Shown piece by piece: positions 1 through 7,550 of a stretch of 11,973 nt of DNA. The notes beneath the pieces were generated by a model that was given only the letters and a program-made list of their open reading frames with translations, made no database searches and had not been told where the DNA came from. The stretch lies in NCBI GenBank assembly GCA_002345025.1, contig DDUX01000064.1, forward strand, positions 28,191 through 40,163. Reading direction: 5' to 3'. How positions within the stretch are numbered: position 1 is the stretch's first letter; each line of letters opens with the position of its first letter. A program made the position numbers and the translations under genes. The stretch is from Candidatus Accumulibacter iunctus. GTDB taxonomy: Bacteria; Pseudomonadota; Gammaproteobacteria; Burkholderiales; Rhodocyclaceae.

Positions 1-201
1 CGCGTAGACCTCGACCTTGACCTTGCCCTTGGTCAGTTCGGCGGCCCTCTTCGCGAAAAACTCCGCCGCCTTGCCCTTGGGCGTATCCGCCGCAACGACG
101 TGGCTGAACTTGATGACGATCGGCTGCTGCGCGATTGCCCCGAGAGGCATGACCGACAGTGCGCCGGCAACCAGACCAAAAAGCAGGGTGGAAATCTTCA
201 T
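1..201 (-). CDS. dctP: TRAP transporter solute-binding protein, DctP family (5' part only)
   Basis: Encodes the first 67 residues of a periplasmic substrate-binding protein; the rest lies beyond the left edge. Residues 1-24 form a Sec signal peptide: Lys at position 2, a hydrophobic core, and an AIA cleavage motif before Gln25. The mature start (about residues 28-50, with IVIKFSHVV and TPKGKAAEFFAK) is the N-terminal strand and helix typical of DctP-type TRAP binding proteins, which capture C4-dicarboxylates such as succinate, fumarate and malate for the DctQM membrane subunits. The ATG at 201-199 follows an AGGAGA ribosome binding site at good spacing. The gene is divergent from the dctS-dctR sensor pair, the usual arrangement when that pair controls dctP, so regulation by DctSR through the shared spacer is likely. 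The family call is firm. The exact substrate is inferred from the neighbours, because the binding-pocket residues are not in the window. Confidence 0.9.
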   Translation of the reverse strand, partial: MKISTLLFGLVAGALSVMPLGAIAQQPIVIKFSHVVAADTPKGKAAEFFAKRAAELTKGKVKVEVYA

Positions 202-263
202 GTATTGTCTCCTCCATAGAGAGTAGTTGGTTTGAACTTGGGCGGTGCCCGACTTGCGACCGT

Positions 264-296
264 CAATATCACAAGAAAGACTGCTTGTGCATATTG
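264..296. promoter_or_regulatory. Inverted repeat in the dctP/dctS divergent spacer, candidate DctR operator
   Basis: The left arm CAATATCACAAG (264-275) and right arm CTTGTGCATATTG (284-296) are reverse complements over 12 positions, with one extra C at 290 in the right arm and an 8-bp spacer. A TTGTG motif also recurs with a 9-bp period (285-289 and 294-298). On the minus strand a TTGACG hexamer (266-261) overlaps the outer end of the repeat. If this is the dctP -35 element, the repeat would be centred near -50, a position typical of an activator site; no good -10 follows, which would suit an activator-dependent promoter. The spacer is otherwise unremarkable. The repeat is seen directly; its use by the LuxR-type regulator DctR is inference from position. 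Confidence 0.55.
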
Positions 297-440
297 TGGA
301 AATCCGCAAGATCGCCAAGAAGCGCCGTTGTCCGCCATCGCGGGCCAGGCCGCACAGCAGCCGGCAGAGTCCTTCCGGACGACGGATGCAGCCTCGGCGC
401 AGTACCCGCTGGCCATGGAACTTCGGTAAGATGAGCCAGA

Positions 441-2444
441 ATGAAGGAAGCCTCCCTCCCCTACCCCTATGAACGCCGGCGCAGCCGCCGGCGCCCTGCT
501 TCGCTGAAATGGTCGAATTGGTACCTGTCGATCCTCAAGCTGGCGGTCGGGCTGCTGCTGGTGCTGCTGGTCACGCTGCTGTGGCTGCTGCACCGCAACG
601 AGATCGACGAACAGCGTTCGACGCTGATTGCCGATGTCCTTTGGCTCGAGCAGAGCGTCCGCTTCCACCTCGATGGCAACTCGGAGCAATTGCAGCAGCT
701 CGCGCTCGACCTGACCCGCGCCAGAAACCCGGGCGAACTCTTCGATCTGCGCGCCCGTCACATCCTCAAGAACAACCCGGATCTGCGGCAGTTGTTGTGG
801 CTCGACACAGCCGCCAGGACGTTGCACGGCATGCCAACGCAGACCCTGCCGCGGCCTGTACACGAGGCTTCCGGCGAGAACCCCGTCGGCCGCTCGGTTG
901 AACTGGCACGGCTGGGAAAGCCCGTTTACAGCGATGCCTACCGCACCGCTGAAGCGGCCCAGTTCGAGGTCTACGTGCCGATCTTCGACGACGGCCAGTA
1001 CCGCGGAACCCTGCTCGGTGTGTACTCGCTCAAAGGCCTGCTCAAGCATCAGGTTCCCTGGTGGTTCGCCGAGAAGTACCAGGTACGCGTGGTCGACGGC
1101 AACGGCAGCCTGCTGGCCAGCAAGTCGAAGATCGATGCCTCGGCGACCACGCTCAGCTACCCGGTCAGCCTTGACCCGCCAGGGTACGGTATGGTGCTGC
1201 AGGTCACGGCCTATCGCGGTGCCGACAACCTGGCCCAGACGCTGATTGCGACGCTGATCATCATCCTTGCCGCGGCGGTCTTCTGGAGCCTGTGGGCGGT
1301 ACGTGGACTGATCCAGCGCCGCCTCTCGGCGGAACAGGCATTGCGCTCGGAATACGCCTTCCGCAAGGCGATGGAAGACTCGCTGATGGTCGGCATGCGC
1401 GCGCGCGACCTCGAAGGCCGGGTGACCTACGTCAACCCGGCCTTCTTGCAGATGGTCGGTTTCAGCGCCGAAGAACTGATCGGCCGGGAACCGCCGATGC
1501 CCTACTGGGCGCCGGAAGAAATGGAGAGGACGCTGCTCCTGCACAACAAGGTGCTCGAGGGCAAGGCGCCGCACGAGGGCTTCGAGATCCGTCTGATGCG
1601 CAAGGACGGCAGCCGCTTCGATGCCCTGATCTACGAGGCGCCGCTGATTGACGCCGATGGCAGGCAGACCGGCTGGATGGGATCGATCATCGACGTCACC
1701 GCACGCAAGCACGCCGAGGAAGTCGCCCGCCAGCAGCAGGAGAAGCTGCAGGTCACCGCCCGCCTGGTGACCATGGGCGAGATGGCCTCGACGCTGGCAC
1801 ATGAGCTGAACCAGCCGCTGGCGGCGATCACGAGTTACAACGCCGGCTGCCTGAACAAGCTCGACTCCGGCAACTTCAACGCGCTGCAGATCAGGGAGGC
1901 GCTCGGCAAGCTGGCGGTGCAGGCGCAACGCGCCGGGCAGATCATCCGTCGTGTGCACGACTTCGTGCGCAAGAGCGAGCCGAAGCTCGCGCCCTGCGAT
2001 CTCGCCGAGGTGATCGATGACAGCGTCGGTTTCATCGAGACTGCAGCGAGGAATCGCGGCGTCCGCATCGTCCGCGAAATCCAGGGCATGCGCCCGGAGT
2101 TGATGGCCGACCCGGTGATGCTCGAGCAGGTCCTGCTCAACCTGATGCGCAACGGCATCGAGGCGATGAACGGCTTGCCGCCCGAGCGCCGACGGCTGAC
2201 GATCAAGCTTGGCCAGGTCGAGGCGCAGATGGAAATCCGGGTCATCGACCGCGGCCCCGGCATCCCGCCTGAGGTGCTCGAGAAACTCTTCACGCCGCTT
2301 TTCTCGACCAAGGCCGACGGCATGGGGATGGGCCTCAACATCTGCCGCTCGATCATCGAGTTCCATCACGGCCGTCTGTGGGTCGAGAACAACCCCGAGG
2401 GCGGCTCGATCTTCGTCATCACGCTGCCGATCGACCGCCAATGA
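441..2444 (+). CDS. dctS: DctS-type sensor histidine kinase for C4-dicarboxylates
   Basis: A 667-residue membrane sensor kinase that probably detects C4-dicarboxylates and phosphorylates DctR. After a basic N-terminus, a membrane helix spans about residues 28-50, followed by an extracytoplasmic sensor region of about 215 residues. A second helix spans about 264-288, then a PAS domain about 305-425 and the kinase core. The core motifs are intact: H box AHELNQPL with phospho-acceptor His454, N box with Asn567 and Asn571, G1 DRGPGI (603-608), F box LFTPLFSTK (616-624) and G2 GMGMGL (627-632). Length and layout agree with the DctS/DctB class. The ATG at 441 has no clear Shine-Dalgarno sequence. 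A TAAGAT hexamer at 427-432 could be a -10 element that would give an almost leaderless transcript, but no -35 supports it. The stop overlaps the dctR start (ATGA), so the two are translationally coupled. The ligand is inferred from the adjacent dctP. Confidence 0.88.
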   Translation: MKEASLPYPYERRRSRRRPASLKWSNWYLSILKLAVGLLLVLLVTLLWLLHRNEIDEQRSTLIADVLWLEQSVRFHLDGNSEQLQQLALDLTRARNPGELFDLRARHILKNNPDLRQLLWLDTAARTLHGMPTQTLPRPVHEASGENPVGRSVELARLGKPVYSDAYRTAEAAQFEVYVPIFDDGQYRGTLLGVYSLKGLLKHQVPWWFAEKYQVRVVDGNGSLLASKSKIDASATTLSYPVSLDPPGYGMVLQVTAYRGADNLAQTLIATLIIILAAAVFWSLWAVRGLIQRRLSAEQALRSEYAFRKAMEDSLMVGMRARDLEGRVTYVNPAFLQMVGFSAEELIGREPPMPYWAPEEMERTLLLHNKVLEGKAPHEGFEIRLMRKDGSRFDALIYEAPLIDADGRQTGWMGSIIDVTARKHAEEVARQQQEKLQVTARLVTMGEMASTLAHELNQPLAAITSYNAGCLNKLDSGNFNALQIREALGKLAVQAQRAGQIIRRVHDFVRKSEPKLAPCDLAEVIDDSVGFIETAARNRGVRIVREIQGMRPELMADPVMLEQVLLNLMRNGIEAMNGLPPERRRLTIKLGQVEAQMEIRVIDRGPGIPPEVLEKLFTPLFSTKADGMGMGLNICRSIIEFHHGRLWVENNPEGGSIFVITLPIDRQ

Positions 2445-3040
2445 GCGCCCGCGCCTACCTGGTCGATGACGACGAGGCGATCCGCGATTCACTCGGCTGG
2501 CTGCTCGAATCGCGTGGCGTTGCCTGCGAGAGTTACCCTTCGGCGGAGGATTTCCTGGCCACCTGGGAGCCCTCACTCGCCGGTTGCCTGCTGCTCGACA
2601 TCCGCATGGACGGCATGAGCGGTCCGGAGCTGTTCGACATTCTGTGCGAGCGCGGCAGCACGCTGCCGGTCATCTTCCTGACCGGCCACGGTGACGTGCC
2701 GATGGCCGTCTCGGCGCTGAAAAAGGGCGCTTTCGATTTCGTCGAGAAGCCGTGCAACGACAATGAACTCGTCAATCGCGTCATCGAGGCGCTGAAACTC
2801 GACGAAAACCGGCGCGCCGCGGCATCGGGTGCCGATTCGGTCAACGCCCGGGTCAACCGCCTGACGACGCGCGAGCAACAGGTCATGGAGCTGATTCTGG
2901 CAGGCAAGCTGAACAAGGTGATTGCCGACGAACTGCAGATCAGCATGCGCACGGTTGAAGTCCACCGCGCCAATCTGTTCGAAAAAATGGGCGTCCGGAC
3001 GGCGGTCGAACTCGCGCAACTGCTCGCCGGCAAACGCTGA
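2441..3040 (+). CDS. dctR: FixJ/NarL-type response regulator paired with DctS
   Basis: A 199-residue two-domain response regulator and the expected phosphorylation partner of the upstream kinase. The receiver domain (about 1-120) has the acidic cluster Asp9-Asp10-Asp11, phospho-acceptor Asp53 in LLLDIRMDG, Thr81 and Lys103 in FVEKP. The C-terminal LuxR-type helix-turn-helix (about 138-195) shows LTTREQQVMELI, then KVIADELQIS and RTVEVHRANLFEKMGV. It has no AAA+ domain, so it should act on a sigma-70-type promoter, unlike the sigma-54 activator DctD of rhizobia. Its ATG overlaps the dctS stop by four bases. The likely target is the divergent dctP promoter, with the inverted repeat at 264-296 as candidate site. 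The gene ends 75 bp before the convergent scpB; I see no clear terminator in that spacer, only a loopless 10-bp palindrome (CGTGGCCACG, 3085-3094). Confidence 0.9.
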   Translation: MSARAYLVDDDEAIRDSLGWLLESRGVACESYPSAEDFLATWEPSLAGCLLLDIRMDGMSGPELFDILCERGSTLPVIFLTGHGDVPMAVSALKKGAFDFVEKPCNDNELVNRVIEALKLDENRRAAASGADSVNARVNRLTTREQQVMELILAGKLNKVIADELQISMRTVEVHRANLFEKMGVRTAVELAQLLAGKR

Positions 3041-3115
3041 CCGGGTCCACGTCCACCCGCACCTGCCCCCGCAATGGTCCCCGCCGTGGCCACGTGCAGC
3101 CCGGCAGCGCTTGCT

Positions 3116-3895
3116 TCAGCGGCCGAGGAAACGCGGCTTGCGTTTCTCGGCGAAGGCTGCCAGTCCCTCCTGATAATCGTGGCTGTCGTAAACCTCGCGG
3201 CGCAGCCCCTGGATCCTTTCGAACAACTCCGGGGTGACCGAACGCGCACTCGACAGGAGGCGCAGTTCCTCCTTCATGACCGCAATGCTCAGGGGCGAAT
3301 TGGCGACGATCTGTTCGGCCACTCGGTAGACGAAGGAGTCGATCTCGTCTGCCGGCCGTGTGTAGTTCACGACGCCGAGGTTCAGTGCCTGCGCAACCGG
3401 GATCGGCTGGGCAGTAAACAGCATCTCCTTGGCCACCGGCAGCGGAATCATGTTGAGCACGGTCAACAGACCGCCGAGGTTGTACGGCACACCGAGCTTG
3501 GCCGGCGTGATCGCGAAAGTGGCTTCCGGGGTCGCCACCAGAATGTCACAGGCCATCGCCACTTCACAGGCACCGCCCCAGACGCCACCCTCGATGAGCG
3601 CGAGAACCGGCGCCGGGTATTCCTGGATGGCCCGAATGAGAACCCGCAAGGGGTCGCTCCAGCCGAGCGGATCGCGACCCCCGGCAGGCAGCTCGCTGAC
3701 GTCGTGCCCCGCCGACCAGACCTTGCTGCCAGCGGGGGCGCGCAGAACGATCGCCCGCATCGCCTGTTCGCGAAAAGCCCCCAGCGCCGTCGTGATCTCG
3801 CCGATCAGCGCCTCGCCGAGCGCGTTGCGCCGCGCCGCGTGATTCATGACGATCGTGCCGACCGCGTCCCGAGTTTCCGTAATGATCAGTGCCAC
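3116..3895 (-). CDS. scpB: Methylmalonyl-CoA decarboxylase (ScpB/YgfG-like, crotonase family)
   Basis: A 259-residue crotonase-fold enzyme resembling E. coli ScpB (YgfG), which decarboxylates methylmalonyl-CoA to propionyl-CoA. Shared landmarks along the chain are RRNALG (22-27), LRAPAGSKVWSAGHD (51-65), SELPAGGRDPL (67-77), VWGGACEVAM (105-114), LGVPYNL (134-140), FERIQGLRREVYDS (225-238) and the terminal YQEGLAAFAEKRKPRFLG. The E. coli catalytic or oxyanion residues His66, Gly110 and Tyr140 correspond to His64, Gly108 and Tyr138, all present. An ordinary enoyl-CoA hydratase is less likely, because it would carry the second catalytic Glu where PYN stands here. I chose the GTG at 3895-3893: a GGGGAGGG ribosome binding site precedes it and the resulting length matches the family (about 260). 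It lies 35 bp after kup and may be co-transcribed with it. The usual partners (mutase ScpA, ArgK-type GTPase, CoA transferase ScpC) are absent here. Confidence 0.88.
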   Translation of the reverse strand: MALIITETRDAVGTIVMNHAARRNALGEALIGEITTALGAFREQAMRAIVLRAPAGSKVWSAGHDVSELPAGGRDPLGWSDPLRVLIRAIQEYPAPVLALIEGGVWGGACEVAMACDILVATPEATFAITPAKLGVPYNLGGLLTVLNMIPLPVAKEMLFTAQPIPVAQALNLGVVNYTRPADEIDSFVYRVAEQIVANSPLSIAVMKEELRLLSSARSVTPELFERIQGLRREVYDSHDYQEGLAAFAEKRKPRFLGR

Positions 3896-3930
3896 TGCAC
3901 CCTCCCCGCCACCTGCGTACCGAGCGAAGT

Positions 3931-5832
3931 CTATGACAATTCGACCTGCGCGCCCAGTTCGACGACCCTGTTCGGCGGGATCTTGAAGAACGCCGTCGCC
4001 GTGTCGGCGTTGCGGAACATCCAGGTGAACAGGATCTGCCGCCAGTACGCCATCCGCGCACGCCCGGAAATCGGCATCGTGACCACCGTCTCGCGCCCAA
4101 GGAAGAACGAGGTTTCCATCATCTCGAAGGACAGTCCGAGGGCCCCGCACTGTTCCAGCACCCGCGGCACGTCAGGATCATCCTTGAACCCGTAACGGAC
4201 GAAGACACGGTAGAAACCCGCCGGCAGCGGCTCGATGCGAATGCTCTGGTCCTCGACATGCGGCACGTCCTCGGTCACGACATTGAGCAGCACCACCCTC
4301 TCGTGCAGGACCTTGTTGTGGTAGAGGTTGTGCAGCAGCGCCCGCGGCACCCCACTTGGTTCGGCGGTCATGAAGACCCCGGTACCGTCGACGCGATGTG
4401 GTCCCCCGGCGGCAAGGCTGTCGATGAAGGCCTCGAGCGGTACCGAATCCTTCTGCAACCGTTCGTACAGAAGCTTGCGGCCCAGCCGCCAGGTCGACAG
4501 CAGCGCGAACACCGTGAAGCCGAGTGCCAGTGGAAACCAGCCGCCATCCAGAATCTTGATCACGTTGGCAGAGAAGAAGGCGAAATCGATGACGACGAAG
4601 AAGACGAGGAACAGTGCCGCGCGCGGCCAGCTCCAGTGCCACAGCGCGCGCACGACGACAAAGGCGAGGACGGTATCGATCATCATCGTCAGGGTAACGG
4701 CGATGCCGTACGCTGACGCCAGGTTGGATGAGGAGCGGAAGCCCAGGACGACGATGATCACCGTCAGCAGGAGCAGCCAGTTGATGTTCGGCACGTAGAT
4801 CTGGCCCTTCTCGCGCTCCGAGGTGAACTTGACCTGAATGCGCGGACAATAGCCCAGTTGCATCGCCTGACTGGTGAGGGAAAAGGCACCCGAAATCACC
4901 GCCTGCGAGGCGATCACGGTTGCCGTCGTGGCCAGGATGACGAGCGGGATGAGCAGCAGTTCGTCCGGGGCGAGCAGGAAGAAGGGGCTCTCGATCGCCT
5001 TCGGGTCAGCGAGGATCAGCGCGCCCTGGCCGAGATAATTGAGGTAGAGCAGCGGAAAGACGAAGGCGAACCAGGCCCACTTGATCGCCCGCCGGCCGAA
5101 GTGTCCCATGTCGGCGTACAGCGCCTCGCCACCGGTGATCGCCAGCACCACCGAGCCGAGCGCCAGGAAGGCCATGCCGACGTGTTCGAGGCAGAATGAC
5201 AGGGCGTACCAGGGATTGATTGCGACCAGCACCGACGGATGCTGAACCACGTTCCACAAGCCGAGCGCGCCGAGCGTGGTGAACCAGAACATCATCACCG
5301 GGCCGAACAGGGCGCCCACCGCCGCCGTGCCATGCCGCTGAAAGACGAACAGCACCACCAGAATGGCGATGGTGATCGGCAGAACGTAGGGTTTGAGCAT
5401 CGGTGTCGCCACTTCCAGCCCCTCCACCGCCGACAGCACCGACATCGCCGGGGTGATCACCGCATCGCCGTAAAAGAGCGCGGCGCCGAAGATCCCCAGC
5501 GCCGACACCAGCCAGAGGACCTTCGGCGACGCATTGGCGGTACGCAGCGCCAGCGCCGTCAGCGCCATGATGCCGCCCTCGCCCTTGTTGTCGGCACGCA
5601 TGATGAACAGCACGTACTTCAGCGAGACGGTGATCGTCAGCGCCCAGAAGACCAGCGACAGGATCCCGAGGACGTTGCCCTCGGTAACCGCCAGCGGATG
5701 ATGGCCGCCAAACACCTCCTTCATCGTGTACAGCGGGCTGGTCCCGATGTCCCCGAAGACGACTCCCATCGCCGCGAGTGCCCTCGTTGCCAGTCCCGTC
5801 GTCTCGCCGTGCGGCGCCGCATCTGCAATCAT
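3931..5832 (-). CDS. kup: Kup-type low-affinity potassium uptake permease
   Basis: A 633-residue inner-membrane K+/H+ symporter of the HAK/KUP/KT family, close to the usual bacterial length of about 620-630. The signature GVVFGDIGTSPLYT (23-36) is present with Asp28, as are the FYGDAVITPA segment, the TGGEALYADMGHFG motif and SAYGIAVTLTMMIDT. About twelve hydrophobic segments fill the first 430 residues or so. A soluble C-terminal domain of about 170 residues follows, with the usual PHRVDGTGVFMT, VPRALLHNLYHNKVLHE and ETSFFLGRETVV blocks. The ATG at 5832-5830 is preceded by a G-rich GGGGGG stretch as a possible, rather close, ribosome binding site; longer in-frame readings upstream lack Kup homology. 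It is probably the first gene of a kup-scpB unit, with its own promoter at 5964-5992 and a structured leader. Confidence 0.95.
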   Translation of the reverse strand: MIADAAPHGETTGLATRALAAMGVVFGDIGTSPLYTMKEVFGGHHPLAVTEGNVLGILSLVFWALTITVSLKYVLFIMRADNKGEGGIMALTALALRTANASPKVLWLVSALGIFGAALFYGDAVITPAMSVLSAVEGLEVATPMLKPYVLPITIAILVVLFVFQRHGTAAVGALFGPVMMFWFTTLGALGLWNVVQHPSVLVAINPWYALSFCLEHVGMAFLALGSVVLAITGGEALYADMGHFGRRAIKWAWFAFVFPLLYLNYLGQGALILADPKAIESPFFLLAPDELLLIPLVILATTATVIASQAVISGAFSLTSQAMQLGYCPRIQVKFTSEREKGQIYVPNINWLLLLTVIIVVLGFRSSSNLASAYGIAVTLTMMIDTVLAFVVVRALWHWSWPRAALFLVFFVVIDFAFFSANVIKILDGGWFPLALGFTVFALLSTWRLGRKLLYERLQKDSVPLEAFIDSLAAGGPHRVDGTGVFMTAEPSGVPRALLHNLYHNKVLHERVVLLNVVTEDVPHVEDQSIRIEPLPAGFYRVFVRYGFKDDPDVPRVLEQCGALGLSFEMMETSFFLGRETVVTMPISGRARMAYWRQILFTWMFRNADTATAFFKIPPNRVVELGAQVELS

Positions 5833-5834
5833 GT

Positions 5835-5893
5835 GCCCCCCAGGAAGAATGCCGTCACAGCGAAGCCGTCCCCAGGGGGCTCGCCAGCGAGCC
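5835..5893 (-). promoter_or_regulatory. Structured kup mRNA leader with alternative pairings
   Basis: Two inverted repeats lie just upstream of the kup start. One is GGCTCGC (5878-5884) against GCGAGCC (5887-5893), which folds as a six-pair stem with a four-base loop. The other pairs GCCCCC (5835-5840, the complement of the putative ribosome binding site) with GGGGGC (5875-5880), six GC pairs that would hide the ribosome binding site. The two share bases 5878-5880 and so cannot both form fully. This resembles a translational switch, but no known riboswitch class is recognised, and chance pairing is plausible in such GC-rich DNA. Confidence 0.3.
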
Positions 5894-5963
5894 GGGTCAG
5901 TCGCTGATCCATTTCTCGTCCAGCTTCGTGAGCGCCTGTTATTGCAACGCAGCATCGGCGCTG

Positions 5964-5992
5964 ATTATAGGGCGCCCGGCAACCGCCAGCAA
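5964..5992 (-). promoter_or_regulatory. Probable sigma-70 promoter of kup
   Basis: On the minus strand a perfect -10 TATAAT (5969-5964) is preceded by exactly 17 bp and a partial -35 TTGCTG (5992-5987). Transcription would begin near 5957 and leave a leader of about 125 nt before the kup ATG. A perfect -10 stands out in this GC-rich sequence. It lies 94 bp past the tilS stop, which supports kup-scpB as a unit separate from accA-tilS. Confidence 0.65.
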
Positions 5993-6085
5993 TGCTCGCG
6001 TGCTGACCTTCGCTATCCCCGTGATACTGTTCTGCCCGCGGCGCCGGTGCGCAGGTGGACCCGAAGGCGGATCGAGCGCGCCGCC

Positions 6086-7513
6086 TCAACCTGGTTCCTG
6101 CGGCGCTTCCAGCTCAACCGCGGGCACACACTCCGCCGGAGGCTGCACCGTGACGACGATCCCGTCTTCCCCCGGCGCGCAGGCGAACGCGACATCGACA
6201 CCGAGGCCGGCCCCCCAGGCGACGCGTTCGCCGCAGCACAGCAGCGGCAGGCGGTCGCGCTCCCAGGGCGGCACCCCGGTTTCCTGCAACAGCTTGCGCA
6301 GGGCGCGCCGCGGCCGCCGCGGGTCGGGCTGCAGTCCTTCGCCGCCGATCCTCGTCCGCAGGCAGACGGCCTCGGCGCCGAGCAGCCGACGACTGATGCC
6401 GCTGCCGACCGTCGCCACGAACGACAGCCGATCGCCACCCCAGGCCAGTTCCGCCTCGCCGTGCCAGGTCAGCGGCACGGCGGGGATCGGCGGCCGCCGG
6501 CCAACGACGTACAGCTCGCCACGATAGACGCGCAGTTCGCCGTCGACGGTGCCGATGCAGGTTGCCGAGGCGGCACCGACGCTCGCCAGTTGCCGCAGCG
6601 CTTCATCGAGCCAGCGCGTCTCCGGCGCCCGCAAACCGGCGCCCTGCAGCTCGTGGCGCAGCAGGTTGCGCGCCCGCGAGGCACTCAGGCGATTGAAGCG
6701 CCGCAGATCGATGCGGCCCTCCCCGCCGGCGACCAGCGAACGATCGATCACGGCGAGTTCATCGAGCAACTGTGCCGCCTCGGCAAAATGGCCAGCGGCG
6801 CGCGCCAGCGCCTGTGCGGCCGCCGGAAACTGCTGCGCGATGCACGGCAGGACCGCGTGCCGAAGGTGGTTGCGGCGATGACGGCGATCGGCGTTGCTCT
6901 CGTCCTCGACCCAGCACAGCGCCTGCTCGGCCGCATGGGCTGCGATCGTCGTCCGCGGCACGCCGAGCAGCGGCCGGATCAGCCGCGGACCGGCAGCCTG
7001 CCTTCTCTCGCCGGGCATGCCGGCCGCTCCGCGCACGCCGGCGCCGCGCAGCAGCCGGAAGAGCACGGTTTCCGCCTGGTCGTCGCGATGGTGGGCAAGC
7101 GCCAGCCAGTCCGCCGGGCAGCGCGCGAAGACCGCGTGTCGCTGCCGCCGTGCCGCCGCTTCGAGGCCCTCGCCAGTGGCCAGGGGAACCTCGACCCGCT
7201 CGACCGCCAGCGCCACGTCGAACCGTTCGCAGAGCTGCCAACAGAAGTCCGCCCAGGCGTCGGCGTGCGGGCTGAGACCGTGATGGACATGCACCGCCGA
7301 CAGTTCGCAACCCAGCCCCGCCGCGCGCAGACCGCTCAGGCCGTGCAGCAACACGACCGAGTCAAGACCACCTGAGAGAGCGACGCAGACTCGTCGGCCA
7401 CGCGCCAGCCGCGGCTCGAGAAAACGCCGGAGAATCGCTGCCAGCGCCGGCTCTAAGGTAGCGCTCGCCTGCCCTGCAGGACTCGATTCATCGGTTGCGT
7501 GACCAATCGGCAA
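6086..7513 (-). CDS. tilS: tRNA(Ile)-lysidine synthetase TilS
   Basis: A 475-residue cytoplasmic enzyme that attaches lysine to C34 of the CAU-anticodon isoleucine tRNA with ATP, so that it reads AUA codons as Ile. The N-terminal ATP-pyrophosphatase domain shows the PP-loop SGGLDS (47-52), HVHHGL (75-80), HHRDDQAET (141-149) and the DESNADRRHRRNHLRH block (204-219). The C-terminal tRNA-contact domain shows LRKLLQETGVPPWERD, LPLL and VAWGAGLGVD. No in-frame ATG lies at a suitable place. I chose the TTG at 7513-7511, which follows a GGGGAG nine bases upstream and gives a short N-terminal extension before the PP-loop. The exact start is therefore less certain than the identity. The gene follows accA by 37 bp on the same strand and is probably co-transcribed. 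A small inverted repeat (7528-7541) overlaps the putative ribosome binding site. Confidence 0.93.
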   Translation of the reverse strand: MPIGHATDESSPAGQASATLEPALAAILRRFLEPRLARGRRVCVALSGGLDSVVLLHGLSGLRAAGLGCELSAVHVHHGLSPHADAWADFCWQLCERFDVALAVERVEVPLATGEGLEAAARRQRHAVFARCPADWLALAHHRDDQAETVLFRLLRGAGVRGAAGMPGERRQAAGPRLIRPLLGVPRTTIAAHAAEQALCWVEDESNADRRHRRNHLRHAVLPCIAQQFPAAAQALARAAGHFAEAAQLLDELAVIDRSLVAGGEGRIDLRRFNRLSASRARNLLRHELQGAGLRAPETRWLDEALRQLASVGAASATCIGTVDGELRVYRGELYVVGRRPPIPAVPLTWHGEAELAWGGDRLSFVATVGSGISRRLLGAEAVCLRTRIGGEGLQPDPRRPRRALRKLLQETGVPPWERDRLPLLCCGERVAWGAGLGVDVAFACAPGEDGIVVTVQPPAECVPAVELEAPQEPG

Positions 7514-7550
7514 CGTCGCCGGCTCCCCGGGAGCTCTCCCGTGCGCCGGC

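Noticed and set aside
244..257. GG-N10-GC pattern (GGTGCCCGACTTGC) resembling a sigma-54 promoter for dctS
   Set aside because: Only part of the -24 box matches, and DctR lacks the AAA+ domain needed to activate sigma-54, so a sigma-54 promoter is unlikely here.
198..2576. 792-codon open frame on the minus strand opposite dctS
   Set aside because: The translation is Arg-, Asp-, His- and Gln-rich with no domain or membrane pattern. It mirrors dctS codon bias in GC-rich DNA, while dctS has all kinase motifs intact and dctP occupies the true start on that strand.
3085..3094. CGTGGCCACG palindrome in the dctR/scpB convergent gap as a bidirectional terminator
   Set aside because: The 10-bp palindrome has no loop and no T-run on either side, so it does not look like an intrinsic terminator.
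3074..4195. 373-codon plus-strand frame opposite scpB and the end of kup
   Set aside because: It spans two well-supported minus-strand genes and their gap, with no family motifs. It is a shadow frame.
5726..7375. 549-codon plus-strand frame opposite tilS and the kup start
   Set aside because: Arg/Gln/Ala/Pro-rich, no motifs, opposite a complete TilS with its PP-loop and C-terminal domain.
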